From Nemertoderma westbladi (taxonomy: Eukaryota; Xenacoelomorpha; Nemertodermatida; Nemertodermatidae): 61,336 nt of DNA. Below, in pieces: positions 44,038 to 54,449 of this stretch. The first letter of the stretch is position 1. Each line of letters starts with the position of its first letter. Position numbers and translations under genes: made by a program. Location: contig JAUCBJ010007314.1 in NCBI GenBank assembly GCA_032718475.1, forward strand, positions 1 through 61,336. Direction: 5' to 3'. Under the pieces are notes generated by a model. That model was not told the DNA's origin. It made no database searches and was given only the letters and a program-made list of their open reading frames with translations.

Positions 44038-45669
44038 GGTATCTACTTTCCCTTACTGTGCCCTTGAATTGCTGAATGGTCTCCTGCATCTGTCCGAGCA
44101 GGAGATCCATCCCCCGTCGTCTCTCATCAACCCATTCAACCGCCGAAGCGGGATTCGCCAACGTTGTAGCGGGCGGACGAGGGACAACGGGTGACAAATC
44201 ATGAATATTTCGCTCGGAGTCCAGGGCATGAACTGTCTCACGGACTGTTCTGCTGGGCACAGGTAGCTTAGTGCTGTGCAAAGGGAATTGAGAGGTAGGT
44301 TCAGGGAGTATAGGTGTCTCTACGACCGAAAGGGTGGCTTCGGGAACAGGCCTAATTATTTCAGGCTCATCTACTATAGTAGGGAGTCTCTCTCTTATGT
44401 AATTATTTGGTCTGTGGGTTCTGTACTACCTAAGTGGGTGTTATTTAGTTGCCTTCTAACAGCTGGAGGCAAATCAGGCAATTTCTGACGGTGGAATGTT
44501 CTTTTGCGTCTGCTTAGGTGAGATCTATTTCCTTTGCCTTCAGTATCGGTGGTATCGCCTTCCTCAGATGATGTATATCCCTGTCTTTTGGGAGTAGATC
44601 GATTCATCATCTGCATATTACTAGCTGTTAACTGTTTATTTATGCAGTCTTGATTCTCCTGAATATTTTCCAATTCTAATTGGGCAATCTCTTCAGCCGC
44701 TATCCGTTCTGCTTCTGCCGCTGCCATTGCCGCTTTTCTTTCCATTTCAGCTGCTTTTCTTTTCGCTTCTGCTGCTGCCACCTTTCCTTCCGCTTCGGCC
44801 GCCTTTCTTTCGGCTTCTACTGCTGCAGCTGCCACCTTTCTTTCCGCTTCGGCCGCCTTTCTTTCGGCTTCTACTGCTGCAGCTGCCGCTTTTGCCTCTG
44901 CCGCTGCCGCTTTTCTTTCGGCTTCTACTGCTGCAGCTGCCGCTTTTGCCTCTGCCGCTGCCGCTTTTGCCTCTGCTGCTGCCTCTGCCGCTTTTCTATC
45001 CACTTCTACCGCTTTTCGTTCCGCTTCTGCCGCTGCTACTGCTGCTTTCTTTCTGTCTTCTATGCGTTTTTTCTTCACCCTTTCTTCTTGGTCTCTAGCG
45101 ATGCGGAGTTGTTCATCGAATTTAGCTTGGTTCGCCGCTAACCTATCCACATCAATTGCGTCCAACACACGCTGGGCTCCTTCACTATTAGGGCTAAGTC
45201 CATCTAGCCTTCTCCTCAACTCTTCGTCTCCCAAAAAACGCTGATAGTCTGACAGATAGATGTCAATGGCATCCCTCTTATGCGGTTTCTCTGCCGTCGC
45301 TTCACTTTCCACTTGGGAAAAAGTAGCGTCTGTTGATTCTCCATGGGTTGAGCGCTCCTCCAGCTGAGCTTTCCACTGAGCTGTTCCTTGAACCTGGCGA
45401 CTCACCCGTTGAAACCAAGTCTTTACGGCAACTTGCAACGACGTGTCTTGTCTTCTTTTAGAAGCCTCCTCAAAGGCCGATAAGATTAGCCTAATTCGCA
45501 GAATTCTTTCTCTAACTTGATAAAGCAGTTGTCCCTGCTCTTGAGGTCCTTGAGGTTGTTGAAACTGTTGTTTTTCTACTCGCTCCATAGAGCTGAAGAA
45601 TCCCTGTGCGTATCCGGCTGCGGACCTCTTCCACACGGCTGGATCGATGGTTTCCTTGGCTACTCCCAT
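44027..45669 (-). pseudogene. Gag coiled-coil part (element 2)
   Basis: 424 codons at 45669-44395, then another frame 44281-44027. It contains WKRSAAGYAQGFF, a Gln-rich and Arg-rich helical part, and ~130 residues of Ala/Glu/Lys repeats (EAERKAAEAE, AEAKAAAA) that strongly predict a long coiled coil or single alpha helix. Next come SEEGDTTDTEG and a basic patch (RKRTFHRQK), and after a frame change SAVEWVDERRRGMDLLLGQM. The region 44600-45060 is built of 15-45-bp tandem repeats. Element 1 has lost this whole ~1-kb part. The frame change at ~44395 and the insertion further down inactivate gag. Confidence 0.8.
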
Positions 45670-45735
45670 CCGGTGTATGTCTTCCCAGGCAGCTTCTGAT
45701 AAATCAAACGGGAGTCCGGGTCCGGGGAAGTTCCA

Positions 45736-46236
45736 TTACGACTCGACCATAGACTTCAGTTCTTCCCTTGTATATCCCTCATAACTATCTTTAGTTGATC
45801 GCTTACTTCTTGCCCAATCGATCTGGTGTTCTTCCACCGCGATCAATAACCTAGTGAGTACGGCTGCAGGAAGGATGAGAAGGGGATCCGAATAAACCGC
45901 ATCCGTCATCCTTGCTCCGCGCTCGGGTGTCAGCTCGACAGTATCTTCACTACTGGAGCTGTCGGGCCGCTGAGAAATAAGTTCTTGGCTCGCGGGTTGT
46001 TGCTGTTCCGCTGCTTCTTGGTCCCGCTTGACCTGAGCTCGAGTGCCTATGATAGACCTACGATGTTGGACCAGCCTAGGTTCTGTTATTACTACTGGAG
46101 GGATGACCTTCCTCACAGTGGGAGGTGAACTGAACTTAGGTGTAGACGGTTCTACACCCTTATCTGAGTCGCAGATAGTTACATCTAATAAACTGTCTGA
46201 CAGGTTCTGCTTAGTATCAGACATGTTTGTTTGCAC
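45736..46236 (-). pseudogene. Gag N-terminus (element 2), stopped by TAA
   Basis: 166 codons starting MQTNMSDTKQNLSDSLLD and ending LKSMVES. The stop TAA at ~45736 stands where element 1 has CAA (VETQCNFPGPG), and sequence beyond it (WNFPGPGLPFDLSEAAWEDIHRMG) is in the same frame as the next gag part. A single base change thus separates the first 166 residues from the rest. Confidence 0.85.
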
Positions 46237-48415
46237 AGTTGAATGCCTACTGCTATATTACAGTCTAAGCAAGTCTAATAATTCAGTGTTAACTGCTAGC
46301 CTAGTAATTAATTACCGATACTGCTACTCAGTGTAGCGTGATATATAATATATTAGTATACCGGTATGCTTATAGTATATATAAGTCTTATTACAGACTA
46401 GTTTATCACAGAATACCGGTAGATAATTTTAGCACAAATATATATAAATATAGAATAGGCCTATCGTGGATACCGGTATGCAGTTTACACTTATAGTGTA
46501 TATATATAAGTATAATTACAGACTAGAATTAATTACAGAATACCGGTATGATTTCAACCCAAAATTTATAGAAATAAATATAATAAGCCTATTGTAAATA
46601 CCGGTATGTCAATTATTTTAGAATAATTGAATTTCTGAATTTTAAGGGTTACTTGGTTACTTTAACTTACTGTATTACCGTTATTTAAGCAGTAGTCCAA
46701 CTGATATTGAGACCTAATTGTTGTATGGCAGGCCTACTATTTATAAATCGTTTGAGTTGATTTATAATATATATATACCCGTTTAATGGGTTTGTCAATG
46801 TTTGAAATAAATGTTATTATTTCTGGGGGAGTCACTACACATAAGCTGTGCGCTCTCAGTGGAGTGCTACTTGTTAGACACTAAAACAAATAATTCTAAT
46901 TTACCTAAGTTACTTAATACTACAAATTACGTACAATTCGGGTTGAGATTACAATCTCTAAATAAACACAAAAATTTAATTACAATACACAAATACAAAT
47001 TTTTAGGGTAATTTTACAAGAAGTCTACTAACCAGCCTAACAAAGGGTTAGAATATCTGGTTATTACAACGGACAGGTTACTATGGTATTTGAAAATAAT
47101 AAGTAGTAGTAAATATACTGTTTTGTCCAGATAGGAAAATACCACCGCCTGACGACCTATAACCGTATCGCTATAGGTACTACGTTATGTATCACGGAGT
47201 GTTCCTACCTAGAGATTAATTACCGCGGTCTACCAGAACCAACGTGCCTATTAACCACTTTACAACACAAATACACTGGCTACACACTAATTGCTTTCGG
47301 AAAGCACTGTACACTAAACCCTAAATTAGGTACAAGTACTTGTACAACAAATAATTAGTAGTTAAAAATACTTGAACAGCTAAAAGAACCACGGCATCTG
47401 CTGGAGTGACCGGTGCACAAAATCACCAGTCTTTACCTACGCCGAGCAGCCCTGATGTAGTACCGGGGTTAGTTTAACTATAACGGTATGTATAACAAAC
47501 ACAATTACTGTAGGAATAAACTTGGGGATATGAATGTTGCGAATAATCGCATAAACTCTGAATAATAAATATTACGCTACGCGTACAAACTACTCAAACA
47601 AAATGCAGACCAAATACTGACAGACTACTATCAAGCCTAAACAAACTACGGTATATGCAGACTCCGAAATGGTTAAGTAGTATGCGTTCTAACCCAGTAG
47701 TACGACTTATTCTTTAGATGGGGGTTTACCTTACAGCTATGGCTGCCCCTACTTCCTAACCGTTCTTTATCGGACATACACTCTACACACACCGAAATTT
47801 CCTCAAACCCAACAACAGCCAGACAACTATCCAGCCTACAAATTATCTAAATAAATATTATACGCTACCTGTACAGACTACACAAACAAAGTACAGACTA
47901 AACGATGGCAGACTACTCTCAAGCCTAAATAAACTACAGGACATGCAGACTCCGAAATGGTTAGGTAGTATGCGTTCTAACACAGTAGTACGACTTATTC
48001 TTTAGATGGGGGTTTACCTTACAGCTATGGCTGCCCCTACTTCCTAACCGTTCTTTATCGGACAGATGATCTACACACTCTGCAATCCGTTCAGACCTAA
48101 TCAACAGTTAGCCAACAGTCAAGCCTACAAATTATCTTTACAATCTGAGCAGGCTTACACGCCTTCTGCTCAATACTGGCCTACAAATAAATAAAACTGA
48201 CAGAAATAGGCCTAAGTAAAATCCCAATAAAAACCAGGCGTCCCCGATTAATTATTAAGACCTACCGGCATATAATAATCAAATCGAATAATACTGCTGT
48301 ACCTGTACTGTAAGTACCGGTTCGGATGATCAGGCAGTCAGGCCTACAGGTTTCCGGTCGACCGGTACTTTCGACTAGATTGCTTACACCGCAATCCAGA
48401 AGCAATATCTATTAT
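46237..48415 (-). other. 5' leader of element 2
   Basis: 2.2 kb, non-coding, collinear with the element 1 leader and including the TACCGGTAT-rich duplication (~46370-46610). It has an additional 288-bp tandem duplication (next entry). Bases following the 5' LTR on the minus strand read ATAATAGATATTGC; no clear tRNA primer site. Confidence 0.65.
47574..48149. repeat. 288-bp tandem duplication in the element 2 leader
   Basis: The block starting ACGCTAC at 47574 recurs at 47862, including TATGCGTTCTAAC and TTCTTTAGATGGGGGTTTACC in both. Element 1 has one copy only, so the duplication is specific to this element. Confidence 0.9.
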
Positions 48416-49591
48416 TGTTTGCGCTTTTAAGACCTTTGACAGTTTAACCTGCCAAATTAGGATGTCTTTTGGATGATATATATTCTTTAGCTTATGACGA
48501 GTATTTGATACACTACATTAGCCGAAGCCAGTCTATGCGCAATCATTCACCCGTTGGATATACCCGGGAGACTGAGTTCGGAGCTTAATGATTGATGGTG
48601 TAAGCCTACCGTATTATTCGACTGATCGTAATATATAATCTCTGACAAATATTATTCACTTTCGGGAAATATTAACAGTTCCTTTAGGACGTGGCGCTCT
48701 AAATATGTAAACAGAGTTGTGACTTAAACTAGACACAACGAAAAGGCTATAGATTTACGTATATAGCGCATTCTTTAGGAGATGCTTTGTTATCAGTTAC
48801 ACTCATACACAATGCTGCACAATACTGCACACTAATCTGCCGACCTTCACTAAATTTAGTCACGTATAAAGAGAGCAACAGACAATTTATGTTGGGCATA
48901 TGAAATAGCATTAGATTCACTGCAAACCACTTAACATAGGTCGCAATCGTTTATCTGTAACCGGTCTCTCTAACCTTTAGTATATCAAGAAGGTGGGGTG
49001 TCTGACCATTGATCAGTATTCCGATATAATATTTCATCAACCAATATAATGAACAACCGACAGCAAAAGCAGTAATATTAGTAAGATATAAACAATAACA
49101 CTGAACAGCATTGAATTGGTTTGTAAGTAGTTTGATAACAGATATACGTTCTATAATTAAGCCTACTAATGTAAAGCTAAAGAATGCTGATATACGTAGG
49201 TGCCAAAAGCCGGTGTTCTTAGGCTCTGGGCAAAAACATAACACTTAACTACTGAGTTCTGTATACACCTCCAACACAGAGACAAAAAACGCTATGATTG
49301 GTCAACCGAACAACGAGAGGTACAAAGAAACAAAGAAACGTCGACGTGGCAATATCAGCTGTTAGCCGTCGTCATGGTAGCGACACTGTTTTCAAGAGTA
49401 TCTAGCTTATCGCGTCACGAGATTGCGGATTATGTCCTCTAAAGTACAAATACAGTACAAATACAGAAGAAATGACTTTTATGTCCTCTAAAACACCAGT
49501 ACAGCAAGGACACGGCCTTTTTATGCCTGGCAAACCAACTACAGAGTACTTTAAGGGAAAATAACCAGTTAATAACGCAAAAGCTTTTACA
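48416..49591 (-). repeat. 5' LTR of element 2
   Basis: Direct repeat of 31250-32424; TGTTTGCGC to GCTTTTACA, followed by ACACC. Confidence 0.95.
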
Positions 49592-49596
49592 ACACC
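49592..49596. repeat. Target-site duplication ACACC, element 2, right
   Basis: Exact copy of 31245-31249. The sequence after it (TAAATTAATAAATCAATGAATTC) resembles the intron of lectin copy A (AAATTTACAAATCAGTGAATTC), confirming that the element lies in the lectin intron. Confidence 0.92.
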
Positions 49597-50579
49597 TAAA
49601 TTAATAAATCAATGAATTCAATAAAATTAAGCGGTATTGATTTATGGAAACGCAATGAGAGTATGTAAAGAAATACATATGGAAAATACTTGAGGGGCGA
49701 GCGACGAAAGTAAGCGAGTTGTTGTTGTCAATTTTAAACGTTAATAGCGAGCTGTATGGTTATGGCTTGGTACATATGTAGTCTGGCAAAAGTTTAGAAA
49801 TTTTCCAAGTTGAATTTGCGGGGGTCTTCGTGCAGCATCTGTGTAACTGTCTTACAGTTATAATAAATTAATCTACCCAAAAATTATTAGGCTTGGCATC
49901 AGCTGGTTGCTAGGAGACTGCTGGATATATCAGGCAGGTTTGAAATTCAGCAATACCGGAACACTGCAGCAATAATATGGCCTTGGGAAGTGTGGTAGGC
50001 CTATTTCACTTTCAGCCATTCCAGCATTTCCAGAATGCAGAGTTCAGAGTACGACATCGGTACCATGAGATGCCTGTACTCAGTACTGGTACTGTATGTT
50101 ATTGTATGTACTGTACTGTAGGGCTGTTGCTGTATGTGGTAGGCCTAGCTTTCTGGTTGTCAGTCTGTCAGTGCGCAGTGTGGTACTGCTACTGCATTAT
50201 CTGAATATTGGGACGTGCGGTAGGGTAGGGAGTCTTGCAATTGCCTGAGTGATGTCTGAATTGCGATATCGCGACTATTCAGCCATATCATGTACCGGTA
50301 CGGTATCTTAATCTTATTAAACATCCACTACTGCACTAGGTACCCCAACAGCCCAATACTGCAATACCCAGCAACGTTTTGGAATTGTACCGGTACTCAA
50401 ACAACTCGCCATCAAGGCCACCGCCTCTGTCTGTCGTAGAGACGTTGGCAACCTCGATTTTTGGTATCGCTACAGTTCTTAAGTACCGATAGAATTGCTC
50501 AATTTTAATCGGTAGCTAATAACTGAGCCCGTCCTGCGCGATGACCCCACGAACGTGTAAAAAAATTACTTATGGACAA
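49597..50579 (+). other. Lectin B intron sequence, no gene seen
   Basis: Mostly unique-looking sequence with CAGTACTGGTACTGTA-type palindromic words around 50070-50120. No supported feature. Confidence 0.4.
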
Positions 50580-51060
50580 AAACCCACATAAATACTATTT
50601 TCAGTAAAACCATTGATACTGGAAACCGAGTCAAAACTATCTTTCCTGGACGTTCTTGTTACATCAATAATAATTTATCTATCGCCACATCCATATACAG
50701 GATTGCATACTAGAAATTACTATAAATTTACTTTCGTCTATATACTCACATATAGGCTGTATCTAATTTATAAGTTTATTTTATTCAAATGTGGAAGCTG
50801 CCCAACTTCCTATGTCGGTTAAACTTCACGACACTTTTGTACCCACATAGGCGAACATACGGCAACATCTCCTCTAACTGGCAAACATGTAAAACCAGTT
50901 AATTACTCAGCCGTTCTAGAACATTCACTTACTGATGACCACCCAACCGATACTAAAAACTTTGCTATACTTGCTTCTTCTAACATCCAATTCGACTCTC
51001 TAATCAAAGAAGCCCTACTAATTCGCGAGGTCTAACCTACTTTAAATACTAAAGTTAATA
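50580..51060 (+). pseudogene. Penelope-like element remnant (RT end and GIY-YIG endonuclease)
   Basis: Broken plus-strand reading: LETESKLSFLDVLVT (the conserved LPFLDV-type motif), then KCGSCPTSYVG, a stop, SRHFCTHIGEHTATSPLTGKH, AVLEHSLTDDH, FAILASSNIQFDSLIKEALLIRE. The YVG...R...EH...E order is that of the GIY-YIG nuclease domain at the C-terminus of Penelope-like elements. Several frameshifts or stops and a deletion between the two parts. Degenerate, in the lectin B intron. Confidence 0.7.
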
Positions 51061-51157
51061 CGATATCTCTAGAACTTCTCTAACTATCACATAACTTAAC
51101 GCCGTTCAAAATTTTGTACAATATATACAATAATAATGTACAATAAATTTTGTACAA

Positions 51158-51210
51158 TATAACTGATGATGATTTTGTGTAAAAATCGAAACGTTTAGAA
51201 CGTATGCATA
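51158..51210 (+). ncRNA. Hammerhead-ribozyme-like motif, candidate
   Basis: CTGATGA (51163-51169), a stem GATTTT/AAAATC, GAAA (51188-51191), a stem CGTT-TAG-AACG (51192-51202) and then TA at the position of the cleavage site. This order is that of a hammerhead core. Penelope-like elements are known to carry such motifs, and a Penelope remnant lies 100 bp upstream. Stem I is weak, and one base after CTGATGA does not pair, so activity is doubtful. Confidence 0.5.
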
Positions 51211-51392
51211 TGATCATTGAATTCATTGTTTTTTACGTGCTTTAATCTATTAATATGAAGTTAAAGTTTTTTTGCAAATTCAATAAAATTATATTTTCAA
51301 ACATTCAGTAATTACTGATTGTATGATTTAAATATGTATAAATGGGTTTTCAAATTTTTTACCTGTAATTATAATATTTATATTTACAAAAG

Positions 51393-51599
51393 GTGTACGC
51401 GACCAACAGCAATGACATAACATTCTTGAACGGTATTGGCTCCAGTTCAGAAGTACCATGTGGTACAATCACGCAAGGAACACCGCAACTTTCTGTGATC
51501 AATTGTGTTGGGAAAGTTGGTCGGTACATCGTTCTCTTCAATGATAATGGCGACACTTTACATGTCTGCGAAGTCATGGTTTATATCTTTGGTGCTTAA
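51393..51599 (+). CDS. F-type lectin copy B, last exon
   Basis: Acceptor TTTACAAAAG, then VYATNSNDITFLNGIGSSSE to LHVCEVMVYIFGA and stop. It differs from copy A by few residues and in the last six codons. It would be joined in phase to 31190. Whether the 20-kb intron is still spliced is not known; both sites have normal GT/AG and the frame is open. Confidence 0.82.
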   Translation: MYATNSNDITFLNGIGSSSEVPCGTITQGTPQLSVINCVGKVGRYIVLFNDNGDTLHVCEVMVYIFGA

Positions 51600-51789
51600 T
51601 AAACAGGTAGGAGGGAGATTAATGATGATGGAATTATATTTTCTTGTATCACTTGACTTAACTTTATTCTTTCTAGTGATATGCATTGCAGTAGCGACAC
51701 TATCACAACATTCACAACATGAATCACAACTGTATAACAAGTATTGCATTACTAAAACACTGCTATATGAATGGGAGAATGTTTTTAGG
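51600..51789. other. Downstream of lectin copy B
   Basis: Probable 3' untranslated sequence followed by the LINE-B tail. No separate gene. Confidence 0.4.
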
Positions 51790-53866
51790 CTTACTACTAC
51801 TACTACTACTAGGATCGGCATGTTGCATTGTAGCTGCATTTTTAAGAATGCTGTGCCGGCTAGTCGACAAAATTCGCCGCCACAACTCCCTATCACCCAT
51901 GACATTTGCTAGATCATCCGCATCTTCAAGGCCAGTGTCCTTTAAGATGCGTCTTAAGAAATTCATGGGCTGTCCACCATGCTTATTCACTCCATGAGGC
52001 CGCCAAAGCACAAGATTATGCACTGGCTGGTCCTCACGGCGAAAGCAATGTCCTGCAAAGCGGAGGCGGCTTTGTTCTAGTGTTAATCATGGGGGAACCA
52101 ATGAGACACCTCCAATGTTATATAGTGTCTGCTGTCTGGTTGGAGATGTGTGCATTGTACTTGACACAATGAACCCGGCGTAGCATTCTTGTGAATGTGC
52201 CATCCAGAGATTTGGTGTCCTCAGCAGTTAGAGCGCAGCATGGACTCCCGATAGAGGAGAACTGGAACTACTGCTGCTCTAAATGATCGGACATTAAGTT
52301 TCCGATTAATTCTATGTGAATTCCAAATCCTGGAAAGCCTATATTATTATATTTATGATTAGCCCATATTCGAAGGTACCTGACTTACTGATCCATGATC
52401 CCAGGTAACAGAAGTACATACAGGTATGCTCAAGCATACCATCCTTTGAGCTTATGCTCATCCGGTCAGAGACTAATAAAGTTTTTCAGGGACTTTCAAA
52501 GTTAACTGTCAAAATTTTGCTATTTTTGGAGTTTTTAAAAAGACCAACACTAGAAGCAGCCTGTTCTAATGAGCTGAGGGGCCGTTGGGCTCCCTCTAGT
52601 GATTCTGAGAGTACTCCTAAGTCATCAGCAAAATCTAGTTCAGTTAGGTACTTGGCAGTATTTCCTCGACTTCTGGAGCCAGTAGGTGGAGTTACCATCA
52701 CCCCATCATCATTATGTTAATCTAAGGACATGCGTAGAACATAGTCAACAACAATTATGAACAAGAATGGTGCAAGTGTGTCTCCCTGGAGGACTCCCCA
52801 TAATACTTATAATGGTTCTGTATCACCGTCAACAGTAGACACAAATGTTGTCGAACCATCGTATACTGATCTGATTGCTGAAATAATTTCATCAGGAATC
52901 CCATACAATGAAAGTATGCTGAACATAAGTGAGCGAGAGACTGAATCAAAGGCCTTGAAGAAGTCAACAAAGATAACAGCTCTGTCTTTCTCTTTTGATA
53001 ACTCTCAAATTAGTGCCAAAATGGGCTCCATGGTCCCACGACCTTTACGGAACCCATTCTGATTTCCACGGAGTAGTCTCTCAATGGGATCCCTGATGCG
53101 ATTTAATAGAATTATATTGTATAGTTTTGCACCAATCGAGATCAATGAGATTCCCTGAAAAGAACCATAGAGTGTTAGGTTGCCCTTCTTTGGAACTGGC
53201 ACCAACTTATTTGATAATTTCTTGTGGGACTCTTGTTGTTGTGTACATGTCTACTATGATGGGATAGATGAGCTCTAAACACTCAGGTATTTTAAAGACC
53301 TCAGGGGGAACACCATCTACTCCACTGGCACGATTGGTCTTAATGCTCTTTGCAGCAGCCTTCACTTCTGCAAAGGAGATATCGCCAATGGGAATATCTG
53401 GGAGTACAGACTCAGACACTTTTACTTCTATAAAGTTATCAGGCAATACCCTTATTGAGGAACTTTTCAAAGTGGGCTTTCCAACCGTTGAAGCGATCGG
53501 CTGGTGATTCACCCTTGTCCTTGGTGGTTGGTTGGCTTTTCCGCCCAGTAAGCAAGTTTATCGATTTCCATGCCTGGGATGATTGTCTGCTGTCGTCAGC
53601 ATCATTGATGACATCAACCTGTTGGTTTATTAGCTCCTGTAAATTAACAGAGTACTGCCTGTTCAGGGTCCTAGATGCAGCCTTAACTGCATTCTTGGCA
53701 GCTGTAGTCTGTTTGAGTTGGGACTCTTTCTGAGCCTTATATAGGTCATTTCGGCACTTCTGAATTTTGTTGTCAGTCCAGGGGGCCATTTTCCTGTTTC
53801 GGGGGTATACAGGAACTGTCTGCAGCTGCTAACTTAACTGCTTCTGTGAAGGCAGTATCTGGAAAG
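51790..53866 (-). pseudogene. LINE-B copy 2: endonuclease-RT linker to 3' end, decayed
   Basis: Minus-strand pieces in order: APWTDNKIQKCRNDLYKAQKE (53789-53439), DISFAEVKAAAKSIKTNRASGVDGVPPEVFK (53512-53207), LVPVPKKGNLTLYG, QNGFRKGRGT, the LDFADDLGVL palm, then a damaged thumb, and the C-terminal DRELWRR near 51880. Numerous small indels and stops. The 3' end carries the same (TAG)n tail (CTACTACTACTA on the plus strand, 51792-51811). It extends further 5' than the other two copies and gives the missing linker. Confidence 0.85.
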
Positions 53867-53867
53867 C

Positions 53868-54449
53868 GGAGGCGATTTCGTTCTAGTGTCAAGCTTGGGG
53901 GAACCAATGAGACACCTCCAATGTTATATAGTGTCTGGTTGGAGATGTGTGCATTGTACTTGACACAATGAACCTGGCGTAGCATTCTTGTGAATGTGCC
54001 ATCCAGAGATTTGGTGTCCTCAGCAGGACTCCCGTAGAGGAGTACTGGAACTACTGCTGCTCTAAATAATCGGACCTTAAGTTTCCGATTAATTCTCGGT
54101 GACTTCCAAATCCTGGAAAGCCTATCCAAGGCTGCCCATGCCTTTCCCTTACGTATTCGAAGGTCCTCACCTGACTTCCGGATCCATGATCCCAGGTAAC
54201 AGAAGTCGTCCACATGCTCAAGCATACCATCCTTTGAGCTTATGCTCATCCGATCAGAGACTTGCTGAGGACTTTCAAAGTTAACTGTTAAAATTTTGGT
54301 CTTTCTGGAGTTAATAAAAAGACCAACACTAGAAGCAGCATGTTCTAATGAGCTGAGGAGCCGTTGGGCCCCCTCTAATGATTCTGAGAGTACTCCTAAG
54401 TCATCAGCAAAGTCTAGATCAGTTAGGTACTTGGCAGGATTTCCTAGAG
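53868..54449 (-). pseudogene. LINE-B copy 3: RT thumb and C-terminal fragment
   Basis: Minus-strand frame MSISSKDGMLEHVDDFCYLGSWIRKSGEDLRIRKGKAW to LRFPDTAF, nearly identical to 25687-26100. It starts abruptly at AGGAAATCCTGCC (54449) and is cut at about 53868 by LINE-B copy 2, so the same region occurs twice in direct order. A short deletion removes CWALT before AEDTKSL. Two successive insertions or an internal duplication would explain it. Confidence 0.82.

Larger units (their letters stand above)
31250..49591 (-). mobile_element. Element 2: 18.3-kb BEL/Pao element with accessory X module
   Basis: Bounded by LTRs of 1175-1176 bp (TGTTTGCGC to GCTTTTACA) with only about six to ten differences by eye, and by the duplication ACACC. 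It sits in the intron of lectin copy B, on the opposite strand to the gene. Order on the minus strand: LTR, leader, gag N-terminus, coiled-coil gag, a 1.26-kb insertion, gag/protease/RT/RNase H/integrase, spacer, deleted X1/X2, LTR. The low LTR divergence points to a recent insertion. Its LTR sequence is clearly different from element 1, although proteins are nearly the same. Confidence 0.95.

Noticed and set aside
44680-45141. Plus-strand frames rich in Phe/Cys/Arg and Pro/Leu (153 and 123 codons).
   Set aside because: They are the complementary strand of the Ala/Glu/Lys repeat of gag; the coding sense is the minus strand, collinear with element 1 gag.
49977-50204. A 75-codon hydrophobic plus-strand frame in the lectin B intron.
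   Set aside because: No ATG context, no homologue in the window, and composed partly of GTACTG-type simple repeats.
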